A stretch of 64,000 nucleotides of DNA from Leptodontidium sp. MPI-SDFR-AT-0119 (Eukaryota > Ascomycota > Leotiomycetes > Helotiales > Leptodontidiaceae): the NCBI GenBank assembly GCA_020726505.1, contig JAHLEZ010000021.1, forward strand, positions 434,001 through 498,000. Direction: 5' to 3'. The position numbers and the translations under genes are program-made. This document shows positions 21,657 through 33,713 of this stretch, one piece after another. Under the pieces are notes generated by a model. It saw only the letters and a list, made by a program, of their open reading frames with translations, had not been told where the DNA came from and ran no database searches. Within the stretch, counting starts at the first letter, position 1; the number at the start of each line of letters is the position of its first letter.

Positions 21657-23311
21657 CTAAACACTCATTACGATATATATATCGATGCATACTCCTCTGG
21701 ACCCAGGTTTCTGCAAAGGCAGAAAACAGTCACCCCAAAGTCTAACATTGTCTATTGTTGTATCTATCAATTCCAGAACGCCAATATCATCGTCGCCCGT
21801 GACAGCATTGCTTCCAAACTTTGCGAACACCGCAGCGAGGCAAGTGTAGATTTCGGCTAGAGCAAGGTTCATACCCAGACACCTACTGCTGCCCTTCGAG
21901 AATGCCATCTGGTACCTGGCCAAACCTGGGTCCTCGATCCAGCGTTCTAGCATGAAAGCGTAGGAGTCCGGGAAAATGGTTTCGTTGTGGTGGAGATAGG
22001 GGATTGATACGCTGATTGCAGTTCCCGCTGGCATCGTCCAGGTTTTACTGTCATTGGATGGCTCGAAAATCAATGGATGTGAGAACACGCGCTGCAACTG
22101 CTGTGTAGCCCCATAGGATAGCCGCAGCGACTTGTTGACGATGGTCGAGAGATACGGAAGAGACTGGAGAATGGCAAGTAGTGTCTGCCCTAGACTATCC
22201 GGGTCCACGATCTTCAGCTCCTCCTTAAATGTGCCTAGGATTGTTGGATTGTTCAGGAGGTGGGAGACCGCAATTGACAAAGTCCAACCTGTCGTCTCAG
22301 TCTCCCCCCCCCCCCCCCCCCCAACGAGCAATTCTGCTTTGTCCGTCAAGCGAAGGGTTGATTTCTCCTGCTCGGATAGCTTGGAAAGAGTATTTCATGG
22401 AACAGAGTTGCGTACGAGGATTGAGAGTGTGACACTTTCTTTGCGGACCGAATGACTTCAATTCGTTCGAAGAAGGCGTGTTTTAGGGTAATGGTACCAG
22501 CGACACCGTCCCCAAGACGCTTGAGAACACACTCTGGTAACGACATGACCAGAGTTAGGATAGGATGGAAGAATTTCCATAATGTCAAAGAATGCGCAGC
22601 GGCGCGGCTAGTATTGGAGAAAGTCGGGTCGAACCTCGGGGTTTCGATACGATGCTCGTGGCGGCCAAAGCTATATTGCATGACAATATCCGAAGGACAT
22701 CAGCAGATAGCAAGATGTAGAAAAAGATGCACCTACCGTTAGTCATTGCTGCGAAAGCATTTTCTGCTATTATAACCTCACCTGTAGTTTGACAATCCAG
22801 CATTCGATTGATGAGCGTATCCACTCGCTCCTGTACCCTTGGCTGCAATTGCTTTGCTCGTTGCATCGAGAAGAATTGGTTTAATGCACTTCTTCTCATT
22901 CGATGTGTCTGGCAGTCGATGGTACTGAATAAGCTGTGCTCAATAGGAAACATCTTTGTTGACCAGTACCATTTATTTGCGGACCTGTCATTGGAAAAAA
23001 AAAGTATCATGGAACTCTGGGTCACTGACATGGATCTCGTAAGGGTTGATACAGACTACCGGTCCGTATTTCTCGTGGAGGCGCTGAATCTTCCAGATAT
23101 ATTGACCATTGTTGACGATGTCATAATAGAATTCGTATGCAAAAGTCAAGGCTGCCAAGCGTGGACCAGGGAACGAGGAGTCCAGAGAGAAGTGCAGGCG
23201 ATAAATAATCCCATATATGCAGTACAGAGCCATTGGTACCAAGACGCATCCGAGCAGCTTAATATTGAAAAAGGAGTCCAATGGTAGCACGAGAAATGGA
23301 GTACCAAGCAT
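21657..23311 (-). pseudogene. cytochrome P450 pseudogene (CYP58/trichodiene-oxygenase-like)
   Basis: The whole P450 is recognisable: an N-terminal membrane anchor with [18 protein letters not shown], a KWYWSTKMF C-helix region, FGRHEHRIETPRF, an I-helix ETETTGW, and the heme loop FSKGSSRCLG. It is broken in several ways. A T9 run (plus strand A9, 22995-23003) throws the frame before [11 protein letters not shown] one-base loss in a T-run (plus 22385-22387) throws it after FHEIL. The intron at about 22738-22690 ends in GG instead of AG. The ExxR glutamate is Lys (NKSLR). The PERW proline is Leu (MLERW). The oxygen-binding AG of the I-helix is replaced by six glycines from a 19-base G run. Together these mean no functional enzyme. 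Confidence 0.85.
22304..22322. repeat. C19 homopolymer inside the P450 I-helix coding region
   Basis: Nineteen consecutive C on the plus strand (G on the coding strand) encode the poly-Gly just before the ETETT of the P450 oxygen-binding motif. Confidence 0.9.
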
Positions 23312-23999
23312 TCACAGTACTTAAATGTTCCACAAAATGGAGATTGACAATTCTTATGTACTGCTTCGATTCGAGAAATTGTGCAGCGGAGCAGTGTAAA
23401 TCTTGACGGCATATCTCCAGAATCGGCAGTGTGTCCATACGCCTTGCATTAGATGTTTGATTTTGCTATGACACCAATTGCAAGAGAGTGGATTCTGCGT
23501 CGGAACGCGTGGTGGCTGTCATCTAGCCAAAGAAGATATTGTTAGGTGCATGGTGCGGGCAGGTGCGGCTTGTTACTTGTGCACTTCTCGTGGGGGTAAC
23601 GGTACATTGACACTGCCAACATAAGTGCTGCTACCCTATGAGATAAGAGGGCTTCTGAGGTCGAGGCTTTGTAGAGATAAGTTCACGAGAGACCACGAGG
23701 GTATGCTGTGCACCGGTTGTCACACCTCCCAATACTCAAAAACTGCACCGCACGTCTCAAGACTACTCCAGAACAGAGGATGAACTATGGTAAAAAAGAA
23801 AAATCGTATTCGATGGGATATAATGTGCAACTCGTCTACCATCCATCGTTCAAGTAAACCGCGCCAGACCGTACCATGTAATGACCCAAGCCAGACCAGC
23901 TGTTGAAGGGATTCGAGTCATATGCACGTACGCCGACACACAGTGGGCCCGATGATCCTTGAACTCCAATTACCACCCAAATTACAAAAGCTCTTTGCC
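23312..23999. other. intergenic, nothing recognised
   Basis: Upstream of the P450 pseudogene and downstream of the Crh gene; no supported gene or repeat. Confidence 0.45.
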
Positions 24000-25734
24000 T
24001 CAGAACTTCTGATATCCCCCATTCGAATATCCACCAGGATACCCCCTCGATTGAGATGGTGCAGGAGAAGTGACCGGGAATGAGGGACTCCGTGCAATAT
24101 TGTTCGAGCCTCCATAGCCTCCAGTATAAGCGTTGCCCGCGCTGTTGGTCAAACCAGCTGACATTCCACCATTCCACGTCCTTGGACTTTGAGGGATAGG
24201 GCTAACCAGCGAAGGTGTTTGACTCCTCGAGATTGGGCTGTTCACCCTGGGTGGCAACTCATTCACCGCCACGTTCGCTGGACTCTTCGGCTCTGGGAAG
24301 TCAGATGCTTTGATTCCCTGTGGTACGTAGGTTCCTCCCCATCCACCAAGAGCATCGTCTCCCTGTCTCTCATAAGCTCCTTTATCCCATCCACCAAGCC
24401 CCTTTTCGCGCAGCTCCACTTGGTTTTTAAATTCCTCGGCACGATCTCTCTCGACCTTTGCGTTGTACTCTTCGCGTTCCTTCTTGCCCTGCTTGCGACG
24501 ACGAATACAGGTGAAGAGAAATGCCGAGAAAAGAAGGGCGGCAGCAGCAGCACTGCCCGCATAGACTGCAAGCTTAGTAGTCTGGGGAAGAGCCGCAAAC
24601 TTCTCCGAAATCGACAATCCGGGATTCTCTGTCTTTTCGATTGCCTTGGCAACAGTTGAGTTCCCACTGATAGCCTTTATACTTTGCCAGCTTCCAGACT
24701 TGTCGGTCCATTCGTATTCCTTTGCCCCGGTCGAGAAGTCGCTTACGTCTGTACTCTTTACTGTCATGGTATATGGCCCCTTGGAGAAATCGCTGAGTCC
24801 ACCGGCCCATTCGATCGTCCCGTTCTTATTATCAGGATCCCCGCCAGCCCAGATTCCGAGGCGAACAGTCATAGGCGTTTGGGGATAATTATGTCCACCA
24901 TTCGCTGCTGCGTAGGGGAGGGTCCGAATGAGCTCCGAATCTATGTACCATTCCAACTTGTCGGAGGTCCAGTGAATCGTGTAGTTGTGAAAGGTCTCCC
25001 TGGGATCGGTGGCCATTGGGTGATATATAGCTCGGTCGAATGAAGTTGTGTTGCCCTTTCCAAAGTAGTTTGTCTCAACGTGGGTGCCGTTGCCGCCGAG
25101 AAATTCCCAATCCACTTCATCAAGGTCGTCCGACTCGAGCACGATGGAGGAAACAATACCCTGGCCCTTGGCTGCCTTCATTATAACGCTGACGGAGCCA
25201 AAGAAGATGTAGAACTTCGATTCTGAGTAAGGAGGGAGTTAGCAATTGTCACGCCAGACGTGTTTGGAATGAGGAAAAGGCATGTCTCCGGGAGAACTCG
25301 AGACCGCCAATATATATATATATATAGGCTCCCCTAACACATACGAATAGTCGGCGAGTCCTTTCGCTTATTGATCGTGTATTCGCTTCCATCGGTGCCA
25401 TATACTAGGGCCCCAGAAGTGACGTTGAAGGAGTCTGATACCGTTGACGAGGTATTGAAGACGAAGTTATGACTGATACCCAGAGCAGGATCGTTCGGGC
25501 AGGTAACGTTTGTGGGATCGCAGTCAGTGAACTGAGAGAATCAAAGTTAGCGATCAATGTCAACACACGATGAAGGCCTTGCGATTGAGGTTGAGGGCGC
25601 GCAACTGTGAGGCCCGAGCAGTCGAGTCCGGGGTGCTCAGGATGCGATTTGTTTGGCAATTGACGTACTGTTTGGGCAGAAACACATGCGACAAGCGCAG
25701 AAGCTCCGACGAGGAGAGTGGGGAGGAATTGCAT
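24000..25734 (-). CDS. Crh-type GH16 chitin-glucan transglycosylase with membrane anchor
   Basis: Exons 25734-25669, 25531-25345 and 25222-24000 encode 491 residues. Exon 1 is a signal peptide (MQFLPTLLVGASALVACVSA). Exon 2 starts with a Cys-containing TDCDPTNVTCP block typical of Crh proteins. Exon 3 carries the GH16 active site DEVDWEF at about 119-125 (nucleophile Glu, Asp, acid/base Glu) and NYTIHWTSDKLEWYID. Crh enzymes cross-link chitin to beta-1,6/1,3-glucan at the cell surface. After the catalytic domain comes a single membrane helix at about 301-323, then a basic CIRRRKQGKK stop-transfer and a cytosolic tail of about 165 residues rich in Gly, Ser and Pro, where many homologues have a GPI signal. 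A TA microsatellite at 25310-25326 lies in intron 2. Confidence 0.92.
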
Positions 25735-27610
25735 GGTGAAGGAGTGTGGTATCGAAATCGAAATCGACGTCAAGCAGATCGAATATTAACGAGAGAATGA
25801 ATGAGAGGCTTTGGCTTCGAGCGCAACGCGTCTTGCGAGTCGGCGACAACCGGTGGTACTGTAATGAGCGTGTGGGTTTCCACGTAGGAAAAGGAATGTA
25901 ATGTGCAAAAATGCACGGCGCAGACGCGGTCGAAGCGATTGTATTTGTTGATGCCGGCGGCAAGCTGTGCGGTATTGCGACAGGAGCTCAAACGAACATC
26001 ATGGGGGAAGAGACTGAGGAGGTGGAGATATGATATGGGAGATTGGAAGCCGAGGATCTCGCTTGGCACATCTGCGACACGCTTGTCACCTTGCCTACAT
26101 CCATCCAGCCAACCATGGGCCAGCCAGCCAGCCCATATCCGCCCACACCTTTTCCGCCCTTGTTTGTGCTCTCTCTCGATTGGGTCCAAGTAACATTTGA
26201 CGGCCAGTGCGATTATTAGAAAAGGGGGGATCGACGGATGGACGCGGGTGGAGATAGGCGAGGTAGTCAGGACAAGGTTCAGGACAAGGTTCTCTTTGCA
26301 GCGTGTGGCTACGTAGGCACTGTATGTTTCATTTGGTTGATAAGCTACCTAGTAGGCATGGATATACCTAGATATCGAGTGTGTTATGGGATGCCTTATT
26401 GTTATATGCTCCTTCTTTTTTAATGACAACCTCTTCTTACCTACTTCGTACAGTATGGGCAAATCATCAATCATCCTAATTGAGTTGGAGAGGCTGCCAG
26501 CCATGCCAGTGCGACAAAGTCAAGCCACAAATTAAGCCGCGGCTGAGGAAGGTGAACATAAAGTAGATTGATTTGCCTACTTTAGGTAATACTGCAAGTG
26601 GAGTTGAACCTCCGCGTTTGGTTCTTTCTTTCACAGAAGTTATAACTCAACTTCACTTCTAACACGAATATAGAACTGAGGATACGTAGCTCCAAGTCTC
26701 AGAGGCTCAATCCAAGTCCTGTCTGTGGCTATCGGTCTATTCTCTGTCAACAGCACAGAGACAGCTCCTTGTACTTTGTCCGGGTATCCTAGCCAACCTT
26801 GTTAACTTTTCCTCGTGCTTTGAGAAAATACCGTTCTTCTGAGATTAAATACTTGCTCCACTACGTGTTAGTACACTTCCTAGGAGAACCTCCCTATCAC
26901 TGTCGAAAAGTGGCTCGTCAATTTCAGGATTGGAAGAGTCGTATTGACTTTGAGCCTGTCGGCCAGCCCAGGTGTTCAGCGACCGATTCTTTGGAACATA
27001 ATCCTTCATAGTCTTGAGTCTAAATGCTTTGGGACTTGTGTTATGCCCTATCTCCCCTACGCACTTTTCTCCCCATCTTTTCTTTTTGCTCTTCGTTCCC
27101 TGTTGTTCTCATCCAGTTTCCAAGGACTCGCACGCTTTGGTGCCACAAGAGAGATTCTAGACTCGAAGAAGCGACGCCTGTGGTGGCGATCCGCGCCAAC
27201 GCGAACTACAACTGTATTAGGGCCATCTACACATGGATCAAGTTCCAAGTTCAAAGTTGAAGCAAGGCGAGCCTCCGGCCATGGTATCCTCCTCTGCGAA
27301 GGCCAACATCTCTTCTGCCATACCTAGGTAGCCGAAAGCTTGTAACATTATTCAAAGTGGTCTCTGATCAACAGACAACTTGCTACCCGGAATCTTGTTG
27401 TCGGTCGCCTACGCCTGGCTACTCGCACGACAGGGAACTGGCAGTCAAATCTCAATTTGCCGTGGGTATCTCTGGCAGGAGAAAGGAACCCTAACTCGGC
27501 CGAGACAGTGGCGATATACCTGTGTCTACCTGAATGGATAGAGCCATGGAATAGGCTAACACCCTGGCTGCCCTGTTGAGAGCTCCTGTCCCGGAGAAAA
27601 GAAGCACAGT
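25735..27610. other. intergenic, nothing recognised
   Basis: The Crh promoter occupies the first part. Several open frames on both strands are short and of non-protein-like composition. No RNA gene or repeat was found over these 1.9 kb. Confidence 0.45.
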
Positions 27611-30600
27611 ATGGACGACACAAGGAATCTGTCTATGGCACGTGCCGGCCCAGTCAAGAACAAGAGACGAGTATTCGACTGGCTTTCTGATCCCCAGCTA
27701 GAGAACATCACTCCTTTTCAGCGATTCGTTCTCGACGTGGACTGGAAAACATCTCCATTGGGGCCATAGAGCTATGGCCCGCCCAGTTACGCCAAATGGT
27801 CTTACTCGTCATTCAGGACCCGAGTCCTGCAGGTCATTAACCTGGCGATCATTTGATCCCTACCTACTCTGGGCTGCGGCATCCGAATAATTCTCACTCG
27901 AAGCTACAGCTAACACAGCGCAGTCGTATATTGGGGAGATTATAGCACCATTGTCTACAACGAAGCGTACACCCACCTTATTGGCCAGAAGCATCCAGCT
28001 CTCCAGGTTCAAGACCCCAAAATCGAGTTTCGGAGATCTGGGGTCATTTTGAAAAGCTCATAGCACACCGGCGGGAAACTGCTCAGACGACTGTAGAAGC
28101 AAATGCCTTCCTTCTGCTCGACCGGCATGGGTTTCTTGAAGAAACCTACTTCAACTGGAAGTTCGTTCCTATCAGTGGAAATCAGGGCTGGGTTGTGGGC
28201 AGCCATGCGACTGTCGTAGAAGTCACACGAGAGGTTATTGGTGATAGACGGTTAAGCGATGTCCAATCCCTGAGCCGTGAAGTATCTTTATCGAGAACCA
28301 TCAAGGATCTCTGGACTCGGCTTATAGGTATCGAGAATGCAGGCAAAGACATTCCAATCACGTTGCTCTACTGGGTAGCAGATTCTGCCACTTCGTCAAA
28401 TCTAGCGCCATTAAATGGGGCCCGCTGTCGTGCCAGTCAAGGAACGGACGCGAGAACAGCTCAAAGAACTGAAATGGAGAGGATTCGGGGTTCCATCTAC
28501 GCACATTGGCGTTTTCCCCATTATACCAAATGATTCCACCAGCCTGCTGGCGTTTCTGGTCATCGGCTTGAATCCTCGGAGGCCGTTTGACGATGACTAT
28601 CGAAGCTTTCTGGTTTCCTTGACGCAACAAATCACGAATCCACAGCTATCGGCCGTCATTCTCCGAGAAGAAGTTGAAAGACGCCAATTTCTAGCCCACC
28701 AGGAAGCCTTAGATCGCGATCGATGTCCCATGAATTGTCTGAGGCTGAGACAAAGTTTGCAAAATTTGCAACTCGGGCCCCGATCGGCCTTGCTATACAG
28801 ACGCCGGATGGCTTTGCACAATCAGCTAATGATCTTTGGAAGGAGTTGACACAATTACCAGTTTCAAGCATGAGGGTGGCTTGGGACAATATCCTTCCTA
28901 GTAGAAGGAGAATTCGAGCTTGTTAATGCTGTTTGGGACAAGATGCTCATGGAAAAGAAGCCGGTTGACATACAGACCCGTATCAAGAGACCTTGCAAGT
29001 ACACGGGGAGTCCAGATTTTCCTTTTTGAGCAAAGTTTCCACTCCCGGAACATTGCTTGTCCTACTCCATAAAAATACCCAGATCTAGAGCTAATTTATC
29101 CTCGCGTACCATAGGGAAGGCACCTGAACTTGACGCGGAAGGAAACATCCAATGGTATGTCACATTTTGTCCTGACATACTCCATATATCTGGAGTTTGG
29201 GATCTGATCCTTGGTTCTGATGCGAAGACCTTAGAAAATTATACATACTAAATCCTTGATTAGGGAAAACACGTGTATCGCGTTGTCTTTATACCCGGAT
29301 TTTGATGATAGTGGCGAGATCACATCTGTCATGAGATGAGCATGCTCCTTCAATGTATATGCTTGTCATAGCGAATCAATGGTCCACACTCTCCCAAAGT
29401 TCGCGAGGCAACCAGAAACCAAGTGCTTGCTAACTCTCTCGGGCAGTTGCGTAACTGATATCAGGTGAGACTCAAACTTCGTTGTTTCGGACCCGGCGTG
29501 TTGACTGGGTTTCTAGTGCTGTGAAATGGTCCGCAAGCCAGCTTCGTCGGAAAATGCTTCAGGCTATCGAGCTCAAGAAGCAAACCGAACGGCACATTGA
29601 TTTGACTTCGTAAGTGTTGTTTAATTCCGAACATATTTGATGAATCACAGTTCCCGCTTTCTTTGAAACTTCGAGCACTTGTCTGGGGATGAGGTTTGGA
29701 CAGGATGATCAGTCTTCCACAAAAGATTTCTAAGTCGTTGAAGCGAGACAGCAACAAATAGACCCTTGAAGAACTGTGATGTCAGGTTTGACTGACATTA
29801 CGTATCTAGGCATGATGCGAAATCCCCTTTCAGCACTAATAGGTTGCGCGGACGAAATTCTGGCATCTCTTGACGAAGTCCGTAGCAATTTGCAGGAATC
29901 GGAAGCCTCGAAGTCACTTACGCTCATCCCGACAAAGCCAAAGGGACAGAGGTCACTGCACTTGCTCGATGAAGCAATTGAGGCAGCGGATACAATCATA
30001 TATTGTGCAATGCACCAGAAGAGAATAATCGACGACATCTTGACATTGTCAAGGTTGGATTCAAATCTGCTCCTTGTTTCCCCCGAGCCATCACAGCCTT
30101 TGCAACTCGTTAGAGGTGCGTTGAAGATGTTTGATGCGGAGCTGAAGAGAGCCAAGACAACACTCGAATTCATTGAGGAGGAGTCCTTGACATCCCTACA
30201 AGCTCAGTGGACATTGTTGGACCCGAGCAGAGTGCTGCAGGTTTTGATTAATCTGATGACGAACGCCATCAAGTTCACCAGGACAGAATCTGAGAGGAAA
30301 ATCGTGATTACCATGGGCGCATCGACCAGCAAGCCATCTGAAACCAACCCATCGAATATCCAACACGTCCGGAAGAGCAATACCAGTCCAGATCAAACGA
30401 CGAAAGCCGAGTGGGGGACTGGAGAGATACTTTACCTATGCATCGCTGTTCAAGATACAGGACGAGGTCTTGATGAGAGTGAAATCAAGAACCTGTTTCT
30501 CGGAAACTTTTAAGGGAATCAACTGATATGAACAGGACGATGTAATCACGAAGCCATATCGGATGACCGATATGCTGGAACATATAGAACTGGTTTTGAA

Positions 30601-30649
30601 GGGGCATGCACGGCGTGGGTCCAGAGGAGCCCAACAGCCCTTGGTATAG
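27611..30649 (+). pseudogene. hybrid histidine kinase pseudogene
   Basis: Pieces of one fungal hybrid sensor kinase appear in order but in shifting frames: a start with FQRFVLDVDWKTSPLGP; YNEAYTHLIGQKHPALQ-like and FLEETYFNWKFVPISGNQGW (a PAS-like sensor); a GLNPRRPFDDDYRSFL region; a second PAS-like ATRAPIGLAIQTPDGFAQSA; then MRNPLSALIGCADEI and an ATPase N-box LINLMTNAIKFTR with QDTGRGLDESEI. The H-box at 29811-29820 keeps a CAT but loses two bases after it. The ATPase then ends and, within 25 bases, DDVITKPYRMTDMLEHIE follows (30536-30649), which is the last helix of a receiver domain. The rest of the ATPase and most of the receiver are therefore deleted. Many stops and frameshifts; surely non-functional. 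Confidence 0.85.
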
Positions 30650-30885
30650 ATCATTCGTCATTCATGATACACGGGTATATTACATATAAATAGAGGAGGC
30701 TACTTCTTGATCTCCAAGAAATAAAGCTCAAGGATGATGCTTGCTAGTCTTGGTACTGCTGAAGACGTGAGTCTGCAGTATTGATTTCTGTTTACGGTTC
30801 GTCAGCAATCTTCAATCAAACACAATCTGAAATTCCCACCAGAAGAAGCTAAGTGAGAGAACAAACAGAACAGAAAGAAACCAAC

Positions 30886-31719
30886 TCACACCCCCATCTG
30901 CAAAATCTTCAGAATGCCTTCTAGCGGCCCGCCTTTCGTTCCTCCAAACCCTACGAATTGGTCCATCCCCCAGTCCCATTCCTTCTTAGCCTCTCCCTTC
31001 TTCATCTGGCCAGCACCCATCTTCTTGAATATATTCCCAACGCCCAAGCTTTTCACAACTCGCACCATTCCTGCCCCCGCCAAGACCGGTATAAAGGTCA
31101 ACAGTCCAGCAGTAATGGGGTTACGCTTGCACCATTTCATCCACGACCGTATCCAGCTTTCTATCTTAGCAAGCATGCGCTGTACGAAGCCTGGGCGGGG
31201 TGTAGGACGGGAGGCATTGTAGGGAGATGGGACGGGGTTCGTGGGCGAGTAGTAGATGGGACGAGGGGAATGTCTGGTGCCCTTTGGCGGGGAGAATGAG
31301 CGACGTCTTGGCGGGGTATATGTTTGTGATTGCGGACGAGTCTTTTGTGGTAGAGGGGATGCAGGACGAGTGTAGTAGTCACTATTGTTGCCGTGGTACG
31401 CAGGATTCTGCTGTGGTTGTGGTCGGTATTGAACTTGGGACTGTCTGGGAGAGTCGGATCGTCGGGGAGGTAGGTATTCATACTGCGGCTGCTGCTGGGT
31501 TACGACAACTTGTGTAGTTGTTGGATAGCGATTACTGGACTGGGTGTCCCAGTGGTTTGGAGATGCTGGCCGGGAGTAGCTTGTGGTTGTGGCACTGACG
31601 GGTTGCTGGAAATAGGTTTCCTGAGCTGGTCGACTTGGATAGGAATTATCCTTGGACTGGGGGGAGCTTGAAGGAGGAGGCGTGGGGTAATCATTGTTGT
31701 ATTTTGTTGCGGAGGCCAT
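30886..31719 (-). CDS. small fungal protein with disordered N-terminus and C-terminal hydrophobic segment
   Basis: A single exon of 277 residues. Residues 1-170 are low-complexity, rich in Pro, Ser, Gln and Tyr with SP/TP sites. A basic stretch (QRMLAKIESWIRSWMKWCKR) is followed by a hydrophobic helix around NPITAGLLTFIPVLAGAGMV and a short Lys/Gly-rich tail with DWGMDQFVGFGG. It is likely membrane-attached, but function and family name are unknown to me. Proline-rich, phosphorylatable tails joined to one hydrophobic segment are common in fungal plasma-membrane or ER adaptor proteins. The start Met is the first in the frame. Confidence 0.7.
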   Translation of the reverse strand: MASATKYNNDYPTPPPSSSPQSKDNSYPSRPAQETYFQQPVSATTTSYSRPASPNHWDTQSSNRYPTTTQVVVTQQQPQYEYLPPRRSDSPRQSQVQYRPQPQQNPAYHGNNSDYYTRPASPLPQKTRPQSQTYTPPRRRSFSPPKGTRHSPRPIYYSPTNPVPSPYNASRPTPRPGFVQRMLAKIESWIRSWMKWCKRNPITAGLLTFIPVLAGAGMVRVVKSLGVGNIFKKMGAGQMKKGEAKKEWDWGMDQFVGFGGTKGGPLEGILKILQMGV

Positions 31720-32376
31720 TTCTGGGGAGGTAAGGTTCGGTCGGTATCGAGCACAATAAAGTGCTCAATAATCAGCTCAAGATGTATATATATTGAGGAA
31801 GGTCAAGCAAGAGAAGGAGAACGGAAAAGAAAAAGACAAAAGGATTTTCTCCGTCCGAGGAAGGGGAGGAAGGGGAAGAAGCTTTGCCTCCTCGGTGGTT
31901 GGGAGTGAGTCCTGGATGACAGACAGAAAAAGAATTGGCGGTGAAGATGTGGCAGTGGCAGTGGCAGTGGCAGGGACCTGGGCGGGGAGATTTAGCGGGA
32001 CGGGACTCGGGAGTTAGGCTTGTTAGGCTTGTTTCGATAGGCTTGGCTGCGATTTTCCAGGGGCTCGGTCTCGGTCTCGGTCCTTGTAATTGGCGCTGCC
32101 CCCTGTTACGACGTTACGAAGTTACTCCGCACACACAACGGTGGAAAGACAACGCCAAGTCAAGTTCCCCACATACTAGGTACAGTACGGAAGTACCTAG
32201 ATAAGTAGCCACGCTGGACTTTGGTGGAAACCTTGAATGTATATATATAGGAGGTATGCAATGAAAGATTATTAGGGGAAGTTCTGTATTCCAAGTACAT
32301 CAATCCCAAGCAAGCCTTGGAAATAGATAATGATTGTACAGTTCTGTTGCCAGATAGGTCGATCCCCTTTCCCGCA
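31720..32376. other. upstream of the preceding gene; AT run and short microsatellites
   Basis: Contains GTGGCA repeats near 31950-31976 and no supported gene. The minus-strand open frame at 32160-32522 overlaps the dehydrogenase in another frame and is a shadow. Confidence 0.45.
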
Positions 32377-33201
32377 TCAGACTCGCCCTGTGGAAGATGT
32401 GATTCCACCATCGACCACAATCTTCTGCCCAGTAATATATTTGGCTTCGTCAGAAACCAAAAACAGAGCAGTATGAGCAACGTCCCAAGCATCGCCCATT
32501 CTCCCAGTTGGAACTTGTCCATTCCTCATTGCCATGTATTCTTCCCGCAGGCTCTCCTCATCCCCCTCCTTGCCCTTGGTGAACTTGGCTACCAAATTCT
32601 TCGTATAGGGAGTATCCATGAGACCAGGGACGACAGCATTGAGCCTCACACCTTTCGATGCGTATATCACCGCCGTCGTCTTCATGAATTGCAGGATTGC
32701 AGCTTTCGTTGCTGAGTATCCAACTTGAGGTTTGCCGATGTAACGAAGACCAGCAATGCTCGCAACGCTAACGACAGCACCAGCTCCTTGAGCTTCCATG
32801 ATGGGCAGAACATGGTGACAGGTTAGATAGACACTCTTGAGATTTGTCTCGATTTGGGAGTCCCAAACTTCTTCTGACATCGTTGCGGGACATCCAGGTT
32901 CTGAACGGCCCACGTTGTTGACTAGGATATCGATTCGGCCATGCTTGGACATACAGGCATCGACTAACGCCTTGACGGATACCGATGAAGTCACATCGGT
33001 CTCTAAGACATCGCACACACCACCCTCCTCCTCGATAGTCCTCTTTGTTGTAATTGCCGAGGAGAATGTTCGATTCCCACCGAATATCTTCGCTCCTTGC
33101 CGGGCAAACAAAACCGCAGTTGCGGCACCGATACCCCAGCCACCTGGTTCGCTCTGTCCCAGACCCGTAATAAGAACAACTTTCCCCTCGAGACTCAGCA
33201 T
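32377..33201 (-). CDS. short-chain dehydrogenase/reductase (classical SDR)
   Basis: A single exon of 274 residues. It has the nucleotide-binding TG-x-GIG loop at 12-25 (with an extra SEPGGW insertion), the NNVG motif at 95-98, the catalytic serine in SVASIAG near 145-148, and YSATK at 162-166 with Tyr and Lys in the right spacing. The C-terminal KYITGQKIVVDGG block is the usual SDR subunit-interface strand. NAD(H) or NADP(H) oxidoreductase acting on an alcohol or ketone; substrate not inferable. It diverges from the IlvD/Edd dehydratase at 33714 with a 512-bp shared upstream region, which suggests a common pathway, as in sugar-acid or ketoacid breakdown. That link is inferred from arrangement only. 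Confidence 0.9.
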   Translation of the reverse strand: MLSLEGKVVLITGLGQSEPGGWGIGAATAVLFARQGAKIFGGNRTFSSAITTKRTIEEEGGVCDVLETDVTSSVSVKALVDACMSKHGRIDILVNNVGRSEPGCPATMSEEVWDSQIETNLKSVYLTCHHVLPIMEAQGAGAVVSVASIAGLRYIGKPQVGYSATKAAILQFMKTTAVIYASKGVRLNAVVPGLMDTPYTKNLVAKFTKGKEGDEESLREEYMAMRNGQVPTGRMGDAWDVAHTALFLVSDEAKYITGQKIVVDGGITSSTGRV

Positions 33202-33713
33202 TTTGGCTAGAGTTTGTCAATTTCAATGGGAATCTGAATATGACCATGTTGGCAAGCTTCCCAGCACAACAAGGCGATATTTAAGCTGTGTTTCTCAAGC
33301 GAGAATACATCTCAGGGGCGTCGGAAAGAGATCCGTCTGCCACGGAAGCTGCTCCGCAACTTTTTGCTTGATTGTTTTTGTGCTTGCGGGTCGTTCTGAC
33401 AGCCAAATATGAATAATTTTGCCTAGCAATACGTAAAGTCTTCTTTGCTCCGAATTCTTTGGTACAAAATCCTTTGATAATCTCATGTTGCCCCGAAACT
33501 TCAGTCCAGGGACACGGAACACATCCGGACCCCGCATTCCCTGTCTCTCTCGCTTATTTATCAACTAAGCAGCATTACTGTACGACTGCACTTCAAGAAC
33601 TCCAGGATTCGAGAGCGGCCAAGATTCGTTCATTGTCATCCTCTGGTTCGAATTCTTGTATTGCTGATCCAACTTCGCCTTTCGACCCCAAGATAATTTG
33701 CCTCAGTGTGACA
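33202..33713. promoter_or_regulatory. shared upstream region of SDR and dehydratase genes
   Basis: A 512-bp divergent intergenic region. Co-regulation is plausible; no specific site claimed. Confidence 0.4.

Noticed and set aside
26590..26640. T-loop-like GAGTTGAACCTCC resembling a tRNA
   Set aside because: No acceptor stem, anticodon arm or D-loop could be placed around it.
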